From NCBI RefSeq assembly GCF_000819865.1, contig NZ_CDDF01000017.1, forward strand, positions 290,564 to 354,563: a DNA stretch of 64,000 nt, in the 5' to 3' direction. The notes beneath the pieces are model-generated. The model was given only the letters and a program-made list of their open reading frames with translations. It did no database searches and was not told where the DNA came from. A program made the translations under genes and the position numbers. The DNA is from Aeromonas eucrenophila. Lineage in GTDB: Bacteria; Pseudomonadota; Gammaproteobacteria; Enterobacterales; Aeromonadaceae. Below, piece by piece: positions 35,025-42,106 of the stretch (position 1 is its first letter; each line of letters opens with the position of its first letter).

Positions 35025-36128
35025 TTAGAAGTGGTACTGCATGGCCACGCCAACAACGTCGTCGGTGTTCTGGCCGAATTCGTTGTAACCGTCGCTATTG
35101 CCACCGCTCAGCAGGTTGGCCTTGTAATCAACGTAAACGTCGAAGTTTTCGTTGATGTTGTACCAGGCACCGATGGAGACGTATTCGGTCAGGGTGTCGT
35201 CAATGTTGTGGTCGGAATCTTTCACGTCCAGGCGGTTATACGCCAGGGACGGCTTCCATTGACCCCAAGTGTACTGAACTACGGCTTCGTAACCATTGCT
35301 CTCAGCGGCGTAGCCGTTGATGCCGGACTTGTTAACGTAGACGTGGTCTTCACCGTAGGCGTAGGAAGCAGCAGCGTACAGGTTGTTGGCTGCGTACTTG
35401 ATACCGACGGCAGTCAGCTTGGCATCGTCGCTGCCACCGAAGACGGAGTTGGCTTCCTGGTCGGCAGTCTTGCCAGCCTGGTTATAGGCCAGACCCAGGC
35501 TGATGCCCATGTCGAAGTTGTAGTTGGCAGACAGGGCGTAACCTTCGGCGGAACCCTTCATCCAGCTAGATTGATAGCCAGTGTCGATACCGTTGATTCT
35601 TACATCATCACCATTTTGAGCTTCGTTTTCGCCGGTGAACTGGGCACCCAGTACCAGACCATCAAAGGTGTAGATGTACTGAGCCAGACCGTTGGTACGA
35701 CCGGTACCGAAGACTTCGGTACCCTTGCCCAGGCCATCGCCGCCCCACTCTGGCAGAACGTCTGTGTAATCGTTAACGGCCTTGGCAATCAGACCATCCT
35801 GACGACCGTAGCTGAAGGCGCCGAAACGGTCGTTCTTGACGCCAACATAGGCGTAACGCAGCTCAGTATCGGAGCCATTGGTCGGTACGTTGTATTCAAC
35901 GAAGCCATTGGCAACGGTTTCGTTGTTGATGCGGGTTTCGCCACCGATACGCAGACGCAGGTAGCTCTGGTCACCGTTTTCGGCGTCGTTGTCGCTACCG
36001 TAGTACATACCTTGAACACGACCACCGATGTCCAGCTTGGTACCGTCTTGGTTGTATACGGTAGAAGCCTGGGCAGCACCTGCCAGCAGCAGGCTGGAGA
36101 TGGCCATAGTCAATGCTGTCTTTTTCAT
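35025..36128 (-). CDS. general outer-membrane porin (OmpC/OmpF-like)
   Basis: This 367-residue 16-strand beta-barrel porin has a signal peptide (MKKTALTMAISSLLLAGAAQA) and a C-terminal Phe (AMQYHF) recognised by the BAM complex. FSYGRQDG and repeated amphipathic strands are typical. It would form the main diffusion channel for small hydrophilic solutes. AGAGGAAAG lies before the ATG. Base composition is less GC-rich and codon choice differs from the neighbours, as expected for a very highly expressed gene. Confidence 0.93.
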   Translation of the reverse strand: MKKTALTMAISSLLLAGAAQASTVYNQDGTKLDIGGRVQGMYYGSDNDAENGDQSYLRLRIGGETRINNETVANGFVEYNVPTNGSDTELRYAYVGVKNDRFGAFSYGRQDGLIAKAVNDYTDVLPEWGGDGLGKGTEVFGTGRTNGLAQYIYTFDGLVLGAQFTGENEAQNGDDVRINGIDTGYQSSWMKGSAEGYALSANYNFDMGISLGLAYNQAGKTADQEANSVFGGSDDAKLTAVGIKYAANNLYAAASYAYGEDHVYVNKSGINGYAAESNGYEAVVQYTWGQWKPSLAYNRLDVKDSDHNIDDTLTEYVSIGAWYNINENFDVYVDYKANLLSGGNSDGYNEFGQNTDDVVGVAMQYHF

Positions 36129-36499
36129 TGTTCTTTCCTCTGGTGTAAACACTAATCAGACCTGCAGACCTGTGCTCGGTCGTTATGATCGGGTCTATGT
36201 TCCGATGACCTAGGGTAGATCTGCGAACCTTGACAGGAACTGAAGCAGTTGATGATTAGTTCGAAAAAGCGGGTTCCAATCAGACACTAACGACACAAAG
36301 TGTCGCCAATATTGACAATTGCCGCCTGTTTACACGAGGTGAATGGATTTATTGCGGATTAATAAACTAGTCAAAATAGAAAACGCAGATGATGATATTG
36401 ATGTATGTATCATTAAAGCCCCAATATGAGCATCCCGGCACCGCAGGACGACGCCAGCCCCGATAGGGTATAGGCCCGGTATGATAGCCGGGCGAGTAT
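36129..36499. other. porin upstream regulatory region
   Basis: About 370 bp between the porin start and the CBS gene, locally AT-rich around 36290-36430. A weak hairpin (GCCCGG / CCGGGC at 36474-36493) follows the CBS gene on the minus strand. A long porin leader is likely, but I could not place a consensus promoter or OmpR sites with confidence. Confidence 0.5.
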
Positions 36500-36910
36500 T
36501 CAGGCCGGTGTCCATTCCTGCATGACGCGCAGCAAGTCCTTCCAGCTGAGGATGCCGACCAGAGCACCGTTTTCCAGCACCGGCAGGCAAGAGACATGCT
36601 GCGCCAGCATGATGCTGGCCGCCTCTTGCAGCGACCTGTCCGGAGCTATGGTGACGGGCTGGCGGCTCATGATCTGGTGGGCGCGCCGGTTGAGGGTCTC
36701 GGTATCGCGGTTCATCTGCGCCTCGGTGCCGAGGTAGGGGCTGAGGGCACGCAGCAGATCCCGATCCGAGATGACCCCCACCAGGGCGTCCTCCTCCAGC
36801 ACCAGCAGGTGACGAAAGTGGGCCTGCTCGAAGATCTCCTTGATGACGCTGAGCCTGTCATCCATGGAAACGGTCGCAACCCGGGTCGTCATGATCTCTT
36901 TAATCAGCAT
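36500..36910 (-). CDS. two-CBS-domain protein
   Basis: This 136-residue protein consists only of a CBS pair: the first domain begins IMTTRVATVSMDDRLS and the second IMSRQPVTIAPDRSLQEA, each ending in a GILS/GVIS-type strand. Such stand-alone pairs bind adenine nucleotides and act as energy-sensing regulators of partners. No partner gene is adjacent. The ATG has AGGAGG upstream on the minus strand. Confidence 0.85.
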   Translation of the reverse strand: MLIKEIMTTRVATVSMDDRLSVIKEIFEQAHFRHLLVLEEDALVGVISDRDLLRALSPYLGTEAQMNRDTETLNRRAHQIMSRQPVTIAPDRSLQEAASIMLAQHVSCLPVLENGALVGILSWKDLLRVMQEWTPA

Positions 36911-37062
36911 GGCAGCCTCCTTCCCCTGACAGATGTCTCTGTTATGGCACGTTTTTCTTGCCGCAGCCAGCCATGTTCCCCCGCCTCAAGTGCAAATCCG
37001 CGTCATTTCACGTAAGATCCGCGCCAGTTTCTCTCCTTCCATTGAGCCAAGCAGATCCATCC

Positions 37063-38973
37063 ATGATAGTTGCCAGTCAAATCGAACTGATCCGCGGCGG
37101 CCGCACGCTGCTGGACAACGCCTCCTGCACCATACATCCCGGCCACAAGGTGGGTCTGGTGGGCAAGAACGGCTGTGGCAAGTCCACCTTCTTTGCGCTG
37201 GTGCGGGGCGAGTTGGCCATCGACAACGGCAGCTTTAGCCTGCCCGCCGGCTGGCAAATTGCCGGCGTCGCCCAGGAGACCCCGGCGCTGGATTGTTCCG
37301 CCCTCGACTATGTGATCGACGGCGACAAGGAGTTCCGCATCCTGGAAGCCCAGCTCGCCAAGGCGGAGCAGGATGACAATGGCCTGCTGGTGGCCGAACT
37401 GCACGGCAAGCTCGACACCATAGGCGCCTACAGCATCCGCGCCCGCGCCGCCGAGCTGCTGCACGGTCTGGGCTTTAGCGACGATCAGCTTGGCTCGCCG
37501 GTGCGCAGCTTCTCCGGTGGCTGGCGCATGCGCCTGAACCTCGCCCAGGCGCTGCTGTGCCGCTCCGATCTGCTGCTGCTCGATGAACCGACCAACCACC
37601 TGGATTTGGACGCCGTCATCTGGCTGGAGAAGTGGCTCAAGGGCTACCAGGGCACGCTCGTCCTCATTTCTCACGACCGCGACTTCCTCGATTCAGTCAT
37701 CAACCGCATCATCCACATCGAGAACGGCAAGCTCAACGAGTACACCGGTGGCTACTCGGACTTCGAACTGCAGCGGGCCGAGCAGCTCGCCCAGCAGCAG
37801 TCCATGTACGAGAAGCAGCAGCGGGAGATGTCCCACATGCAGGCCTATGTGGACCGTTTCCGCTACAAGGCCTCCAAGGCCCGCCAGGCCCAGAGCCGTC
37901 TGAAAGCCATGGAGCGGATGGAGAAGATACTGCCGGCCCACGCCGACTCCGAGTTCAGCTTTGAATTCCGCGAGCCCTCGGCCCTGCCGACCCCGCTCAT
38001 CGCCATGGAAAACCTCAGCGCCGGTTACGGCGACAAGGTGATCCTGGAGAAGATCAAACTCAACCTGGTGCCGGGTTCGCGCATCGGCCTGCTGGGGCGC
38101 AACGGCGCCGGCAAGTCCACCTTCATCAAAATGCTGTCGGGCTCCAACCCGCCGCTGTCGGGCAAGCTGGAGGTGAGCGCCGGGGTCAGCATCGGCTACT
38201 TCGCCCAGCACCAGCTCGAAACCCTGCGCCTCGATGACACTCCCCTCGACCACCTAGCCCGCCTCGCGCCGGACAAAACCGAGCAGGAGCTGCGTAACTA
38301 CCTCGGCAGCTTTGGCTTCCACGGCGACAAGGCGCTGGACAAGGTCGCCCCCTTCTCCGGTGGCGAGAAGGCGCGGCTGGTGCTGGCCTTGGTCACCTGG
38401 CAAAAGCCGAACCTGCTGCTGCTGGATGAACCGACCAACCACCTGGACCTGGAGATGCGCCACGCCCTGACCATGGCGCTGCAAGGCTTCGAAGGCGCCA
38501 TGGTGGTGGTCTCCCACGATCGTCACCTGCTGCGCACCACCACAGATGACTTCTATCTGGTGCACGGTGGCCGGGTCGAGCCGTTCGACGGGGATCTCGA
38601 CGACTACCACAAGTGGCTCGGCGAGCAGGAAAAAGAAGCGAACGCCAAGCCAAGCGATGGCCCGGTGGCCGCCAACTCGGCGGTGGCCCGCAAGGATCAG
38701 AAGCGGCGCGAGGCGGAGTTCCGCCAAGCGACTCGGCCGCTGCGCCAGAAGCTCGAGAAGCTCGAGGCCAGCATGGAAAAACTGCAGAACAAGTTGGCCG
38801 CGGTGGAAGAACAACTGGCCGACCCCGCCATCTACGAAGAGAGCGCCAAAACCAAGCTCTCCGAACTGCTCAAATCCCAGGGCCCTATAAAGGAAGAACT
38901 GGAAGGGGTGGAGCTCGAATGGATGAGCCTCAGCGAGGAGCTGGAAACCCGGGAGCAGGCCTTCTTTGCGTGA
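37063..38973 (+). CDS. yheS: ABC-F family ATPase YheS
   Basis: This 636-residue cytoplasmic protein has two ABC domains and no membrane segment. Walker A motifs are GKNGCGKST (about residue 35) and GRNGAGKST (about 345). Signatures are FSGGWRMRL and FSGGEKARL, and both Walker B motifs read LLLDEPTNHLDL. The inter-domain P-site linker (about 225-310) is basic and helical. ABC-F proteins act on translating ribosomes. It aligns closely with E. coli YheS along its length, with a C-terminal coiled coil. The ATG at 37063 matches the E. coli start. Confidence 0.94.
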   Translation: MIVASQIELIRGGRTLLDNASCTIHPGHKVGLVGKNGCGKSTFFALVRGELAIDNGSFSLPAGWQIAGVAQETPALDCSALDYVIDGDKEFRILEAQLAKAEQDDNGLLVAELHGKLDTIGAYSIRARAAELLHGLGFSDDQLGSPVRSFSGGWRMRLNLAQALLCRSDLLLLDEPTNHLDLDAVIWLEKWLKGYQGTLVLISHDRDFLDSVINRIIHIENGKLNEYTGGYSDFELQRAEQLAQQQSMYEKQQREMSHMQAYVDRFRYKASKARQAQSRLKAMERMEKILPAHADSEFSFEFREPSALPTPLIAMENLSAGYGDKVILEKIKLNLVPGSRIGLLGRNGAGKSTFIKMLSGSNPPLSGKLEVSAGVSIGYFAQHQLETLRLDDTPLDHLARLAPDKTEQELRNYLGSFGFHGDKALDKVAPFSGGEKARLVLALVTWQKPNLLLLDEPTNHLDLEMRHALTMALQGFEGAMVVVSHDRHLLRTTTDDFYLVHGGRVEPFDGDLDDYHKWLGEQEKEANAKPSDGPVAANSAVARKDQKRREAEFRQATRPLRQKLEKLEASMEKLQNKLAAVEEQLADPAIYEESAKTKLSELLKSQGPIKEELEGVELEWMSLSEELETREQAFFA

Positions 38974-38983
38974 CGAACTCTCG

Positions 38984-39427
38984 ATGACCGCCGAGCGGGT
39001 GGCCAGCCATGAGCTGCCCAACCCGGTCGACTTCTGGCACTGGAGCAGCAAACGCTATGCCGAGCGCAGCCAGGACTGGCTCGAGGTGCAGACGCTCGGC
39101 GGCAACGTCAATCTGGCCCTGCTGCTGCACCGGCTGGATCAGGATGGCATCCTGGTCGAGCTCACGGCCCTGCAACCGGCGCTGGCACGGACCGAAGCCG
39201 TGCTGATCCCTTGGCGCACCTTGCGCCAGAACGCCAAGGCACGGCTGGATGAGGCCGAGTACCAGTCCATGCTGGCCCACGAGCTGGAGCTGGAGCGGTT
39301 GCAACAGGGCGTCCTGCTGCAGACCCTGCGCGGCCTCAGCCTGGTGCGGGGCAACAGCCACAACTTGTTGAACTATCTATCGTTATTGGGCGCCCTTCAG
39401 GGCTCCCTCAGAGACCTAATATGCTGA
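38984..39427 (+). CDS. TIGR02444-family (DUF2390) protein
   Basis: This 147-residue helical cytoplasmic protein belongs to TIGR02444, often found next to yheS. NPVDFWHWSSKRYAE and GGNVNLALLLHRLD are the typical blocks. Function unknown. It starts ten bases after yheS and overlaps rlmJ by seven bases, so the three form an operon. A TTG at 38966, inside yheS, with GGGAG upstream, is an alternative start. Confidence 0.8.
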   Translation: MTAERVASHELPNPVDFWHWSSKRYAERSQDWLEVQTLGGNVNLALLLHRLDQDGILVELTALQPALARTEAVLIPWRTLRQNAKARLDEAEYQSMLAHELELERLQQGVLLQTLRGLSLVRGNSHNLLNYLSLLGALQGSLRDLIC

Positions 39428-40275
39428 GTTATCGCCACGCCTTTCACGCCGGCAACCATGCCGACGTACTCAAACACGCCGTTCAGGCCCTGATCATCGA
39501 GTCCCTCAAGAAGAAGGAGAAACCCTTCATCGTGCTGGACACCCATGCCGGCGGCGGTCTCTACGACCTGCGCGGTGACTGGTCCCAGAAGAAGGCGGAG
39601 TATGCCGACGGCATAGGCCGGCTGTGGGATGAGCGGGCCCAGTGGTCCGCCATGGCACCCTATCTTGGCGTGATCGAGGAGATGAACCAGAACGGCGAGC
39701 TGCACTATTATCCCGGCTCCCCCGAGCTGTCGCGCCGCCTGCTGCGCGAGCAGGACAAGCTGGCGCTGATGGAGCTGCACAACAACGAGGTGGAAGACCT
39801 ACGCGCCAACATGGGCTATGACCCCCGCGCCGCCGTCCATCACCGCGACGGTTTCGAAGGGCTGGTCGCCCTGCTGCCGCCGACCCCGCGCCGCGGCCTG
39901 GTGCTGATCGACCCCCCCTATGAGCTCAAGGAAGACTACTTCGCCGTGGTCGATACCCTGAAAAAGGCGCAGAAGCGCTGGGCCACCGGCATCTACGCGC
40001 TCTGGTATCCCATTCTGGGTCAGGAGGCGGACAAGTCCCGCGACATGCTCAAGGCCATCAAGCGGGAAAACTTCGGCGACGTGCTGGTCGCCGAGCTGGA
40101 AGTGGCCGGCCAGACCGCAGATTGGGGCATGAATGGCTCGGGTATGCTGATAGTGAGCCCCCCCTGGATGCTGGCCGAGCAGATCGAGGCCTTCTTGAAA
40201 CCCCTGTGTGCCAAGCTGGCTCAGGGTGCTGGCGCCCAGTACAGGGTCGAGTGGCTCAACAAGGCCGAGGGGTAA
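39421..40275 (+). CDS. rlmJ: 23S rRNA (adenine(2030)-N6)-methyltransferase
   Basis: This 284-residue SAM-dependent enzyme methylates A2030 of 23S rRNA. The N-terminal MLSYRHAFHAGNHADVLKH is highly conserved in the family. The catalytic N6-adenine motif appears as DPPYE (in LVLIDPPYELKEDY, about residue 164). The start overlaps the TIGR02444 gene by seven bases, indicating coupling. A terminator follows. Confidence 0.95.
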   Translation: MLSYRHAFHAGNHADVLKHAVQALIIESLKKKEKPFIVLDTHAGGGLYDLRGDWSQKKAEYADGIGRLWDERAQWSAMAPYLGVIEEMNQNGELHYYPGSPELSRRLLREQDKLALMELHNNEVEDLRANMGYDPRAAVHHRDGFEGLVALLPPTPRRGLVLIDPPYELKEDYFAVVDTLKKAQKRWATGIYALWYPILGQEADKSRDMLKAIKRENFGDVLVAELEVAGQTADWGMNGSGMLIVSPPWMLAEQIEAFLKPLCAKLAQGAGAQYRVEWLNKAEG

Positions 40276-40294
40276 CCCTCCCCTCTTCCGATTC

Positions 40295-40319
40295 AAAAAG
40301 CCCCGCGAGGGGCTTTTTT
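40295..40319 (+). terminator. terminator of the yheS-rlmJ operon
   Basis: The stem AAAAAGCCCC / GGGGCTTTTT with a GCGA tetraloop and T tail. Confidence 0.93.
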
Positions 40320-40405
40320 GTTACCTCCACGCCATCATCCCTTCACAGCGATGCGACCCGGCACTCAGGGAACAAGCCTGATAGGCTCCCCCTATTACAA
40401 CCATA

Positions 40406-40424
40406 AATGAGAATTGTTTTCATT
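40406..40424 (+). promoter_or_regulatory. Fur-box-like operator
   Basis: AATGAGAATTGTTTTCATT is a 19-bp near-palindrome close to the Fur consensus (GATAATGATAATCATTATC type). It lies 50 bp upstream of the DUF2061 gene, where a promoter is expected. Regulation by iron is inferred from this match alone. Confidence 0.55.
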
Positions 40425-40474
40425 TGGTGTTTTTCCAAGGCATACTCTTCTCGTCATCAGAGGGAGTCATCACC

Positions 40475-40837
40475 ATGAAAAAGACCATCAGCTTCGCCTG
40501 CCTTCACTTTATTGTTGCCTTCACCCTGGCCTACCTGCTGACCGGTGAACTGCTGACCGCCAGTCTGATCGCCCTCATCGAGCCCGCCGTCAACACGGTC
40601 GCCTTCTACTTCCACGACCTTGCCTGGCACAAATTCAAGCCCAACCACAGCCTGCAGGCCAAGACCAGCAGCTTCGCCCTGGTGCACTTCTCGGTGGCCT
40701 TCGGTGTCGCCTTCCTGCTGAGCGGCGAGCTGCTCACCGGCGGCGTCATGGCCATGCTGGAACCCGCCGTCAACACCGTCGTCTTTTTCTTCCACGAACG
40801 ACTGTGGCGTGCCCGTCAGTGCCTGGCGCTGGCATAA
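40475..40837 (+). CDS. DUF2061-family membrane protein, internally duplicated
   Basis: This 120-residue protein is made of two tandem copies of a DUF2061 module: SFACLHFIVAFTLAYLLTGE through EPAVNTVAFYFHD, and SFALVHFSVAFGVAFLLSGE through EPAVNTVVFFFHE. Each has two short membrane helices, giving four in all. Most DUF2061 proteins have one module. Function unknown. The GGGAG upstream of the ATG and the Fur-box-like site suggest an iron-responsive gene. Confidence 0.82.
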   Translation: MKKTISFACLHFIVAFTLAYLLTGELLTASLIALIEPAVNTVAFYFHDLAWHKFKPNHSLQAKTSSFALVHFSVAFGVAFLLSGELLTGGVMAMLEPAVNTVVFFFHERLWRARQCLALA

Positions 40838-40940
40838 ACCTCTTCCACCCAACGGGGCCCTCTGGTGCAAAAAAGCGCTCGGTGGCCCCGCTTCATTGTG
40901 CTTTAGTAGGCAGGTGTTCCCTCTTGCTGGAGTCCTTCCG

Positions 40941-41537
40941 ATGAACAGACTGTTGTTTGGCACCCTCTCCCTGATGCCGCTGCTGGCCAGTGCCGCCACC
41001 CCTTCCTTCGACTGTACCAAGGCCCACGGCGCCGCCGAACAGCTGATCTGCGAGGATGCCGGGCTGGCCGCGCTGGATAACGAACTCGCGGCACTCTATC
41101 CCAAGGCTATCGCCAACTTTTCTGCCGAACAGGCGAAGACGGAGAAGGCGCTGCAGCGTGGCTGGATCAAGGGCCGCAACGAATGCTGGAAAGACACGGA
41201 TCCGCAACAGTGCATCGACGCCAGCTACCAGAAGCGCATCACCGAGCTACAGATAAAGGGTGGCCAGCTGATGGTGCCGACGCCGGTCGACTACCAATGC
41301 GGCAAGGCCGTCACCCTCTCGACCTATTTCTACAACAACGCTAAGCTGCCCGCCGCCGTGATCAATCTGAGCGAAGGGGAGAGCCAGCAACAGGTGCTCG
41401 CCTATGAAGCCCCCAGTGCCAGCGGCGCCCGCTACGAGGGCCAAAATCTCAGCCTGTTTACCAAGGGCAAGGAGGCGAGCCTCGAGCGTTACGACCAGCC
41501 AACACTTGCCTGCACCGAGATTCCGACCAAGGGCTAA
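40941..41537 (+). CDS. LprI-MliC fusion, putative periplasmic lysozyme inhibitor
   Basis: This 198-residue secreted protein has a cleavable signal peptide (MNRLLFGTLSLMPLLASAA). An LprI/DUF1311 domain with four conserved cysteines (FDCTKAHGAAEQLICEDAGLAALD...NECWK...QCIDASY) is followed by a MliC-like domain (about 118-198) with the key SGARYEG and KGKEASLERY signatures. MliC blocks C-type lysozyme by inserting its loop into the active site. LprI proteins also inhibit lysozyme. The fusion suggests a dual or reinforced inhibitor facing host lysozyme. Confidence 0.83.
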   Translation: MNRLLFGTLSLMPLLASAATPSFDCTKAHGAAEQLICEDAGLAALDNELAALYPKAIANFSAEQAKTEKALQRGWIKGRNECWKDTDPQQCIDASYQKRITELQIKGGQLMVPTPVDYQCGKAVTLSTYFYNNAKLPAAVINLSEGESQQQVLAYEAPSASGARYEGQNLSLFTKGKEASLERYDQPTLACTEIPTKG

Positions 41538-41544
41538 CCCTTCT

Positions 41545-41567
41545 GCGGGGCGGTACTGCCGCTCCGC
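41545..41567 (+). terminator. possible terminator
   Basis: GCGGGGCGG / CCGCTCCGC pairs over nine positions with one mismatch, followed by TTCTTT. The tail is weak. Confidence 0.45.
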
Positions 41568-42064
41568 TTCTTTGAAAAAGCGGAAAGCGACCAGCGGTAA
41601 GCGGTAAGCGACAGCAAACCACTCCCCGCCAACACTTTACCTTCCCACTCAAGGTTCGCGTCATCCCGCCAACTGGCGATCAAACAATCTAATTGATTAA
41701 TTTGTTGATCTTGCTCAGGAATTGGCTATCTGTCTCTTTCCCTCAGCCTGCTCGCCGCTAATATGTCCGATTGGCAACACATGCCTCGTCGGAGTCACCC
41801 CATGAGCCATGCCAACCATCTCTCAGGTAAAAAGCAGCAGACTGGAGGCTGACATTCAGGGGCGGTAGCCATGTCAATTCCTTTTTTGTCCAAGCAAAGG
41901 AGCAAGCCGGTAAGTCCCCCAACAACATGCAAATAAAGATGGTGTATGGAAACACAAACCTTACGGCGTTGCTGGCCTTAAATAACTGGCAACCGCCAAA
42001 TTTCCCATATTCAGACTAATAATTAACCCAGAGAAATTTAAAATACTTTTCCCGAGTTACTTAA
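41568..42064. other. composition-transition region upstream of the AT-rich gene
   Basis: About 500 bp with no convincing gene. It shifts from GC-rich to strongly AT-rich around 41,990. It contains a short GCGGTAA direct repeat (41594 region), an orphan 16-codon frame with GGAG upstream of its ATG (41802, MSHANHLSGKK...) and a bulged inverted repeat GGCGTTGC / GCAACCGCC near 41966-41996. The orphan start may be the stump of a gene lost when the AT-rich gene arrived. Confidence 0.4.
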
Positions 42065-42092
42065 TTGACTTATAACTATCCAATCGTATACT
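42065..42092 (+). promoter_or_regulatory. sigma70-like promoter of the DUF2971 gene
   Basis: TTGACT, a 16-bp spacer and TATACT. The predicted start point near 42099 is only about eight bases before the ATG at 42107, so the mRNA may be almost leaderless. The TTG at 42065, a possible start codon by frame, is better explained as the -35 element. Confidence 0.55.
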
Positions 42093-42106
42093 CCAAGAAC
42101 TATACT

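Noticed and set aside
41580..41615. GCGGTAA direct repeats as an iteron or origin
   Set aside because: Only two short adjacent repeats, with no replication gene or DnaA-box cluster nearby.
42065..42106. TTG at 42065 as start of the DUF2971 gene
   Set aside because: The TTG belongs to a good -35 element and has no Shine-Dalgarno sequence; the ATG at 42107 is more likely.
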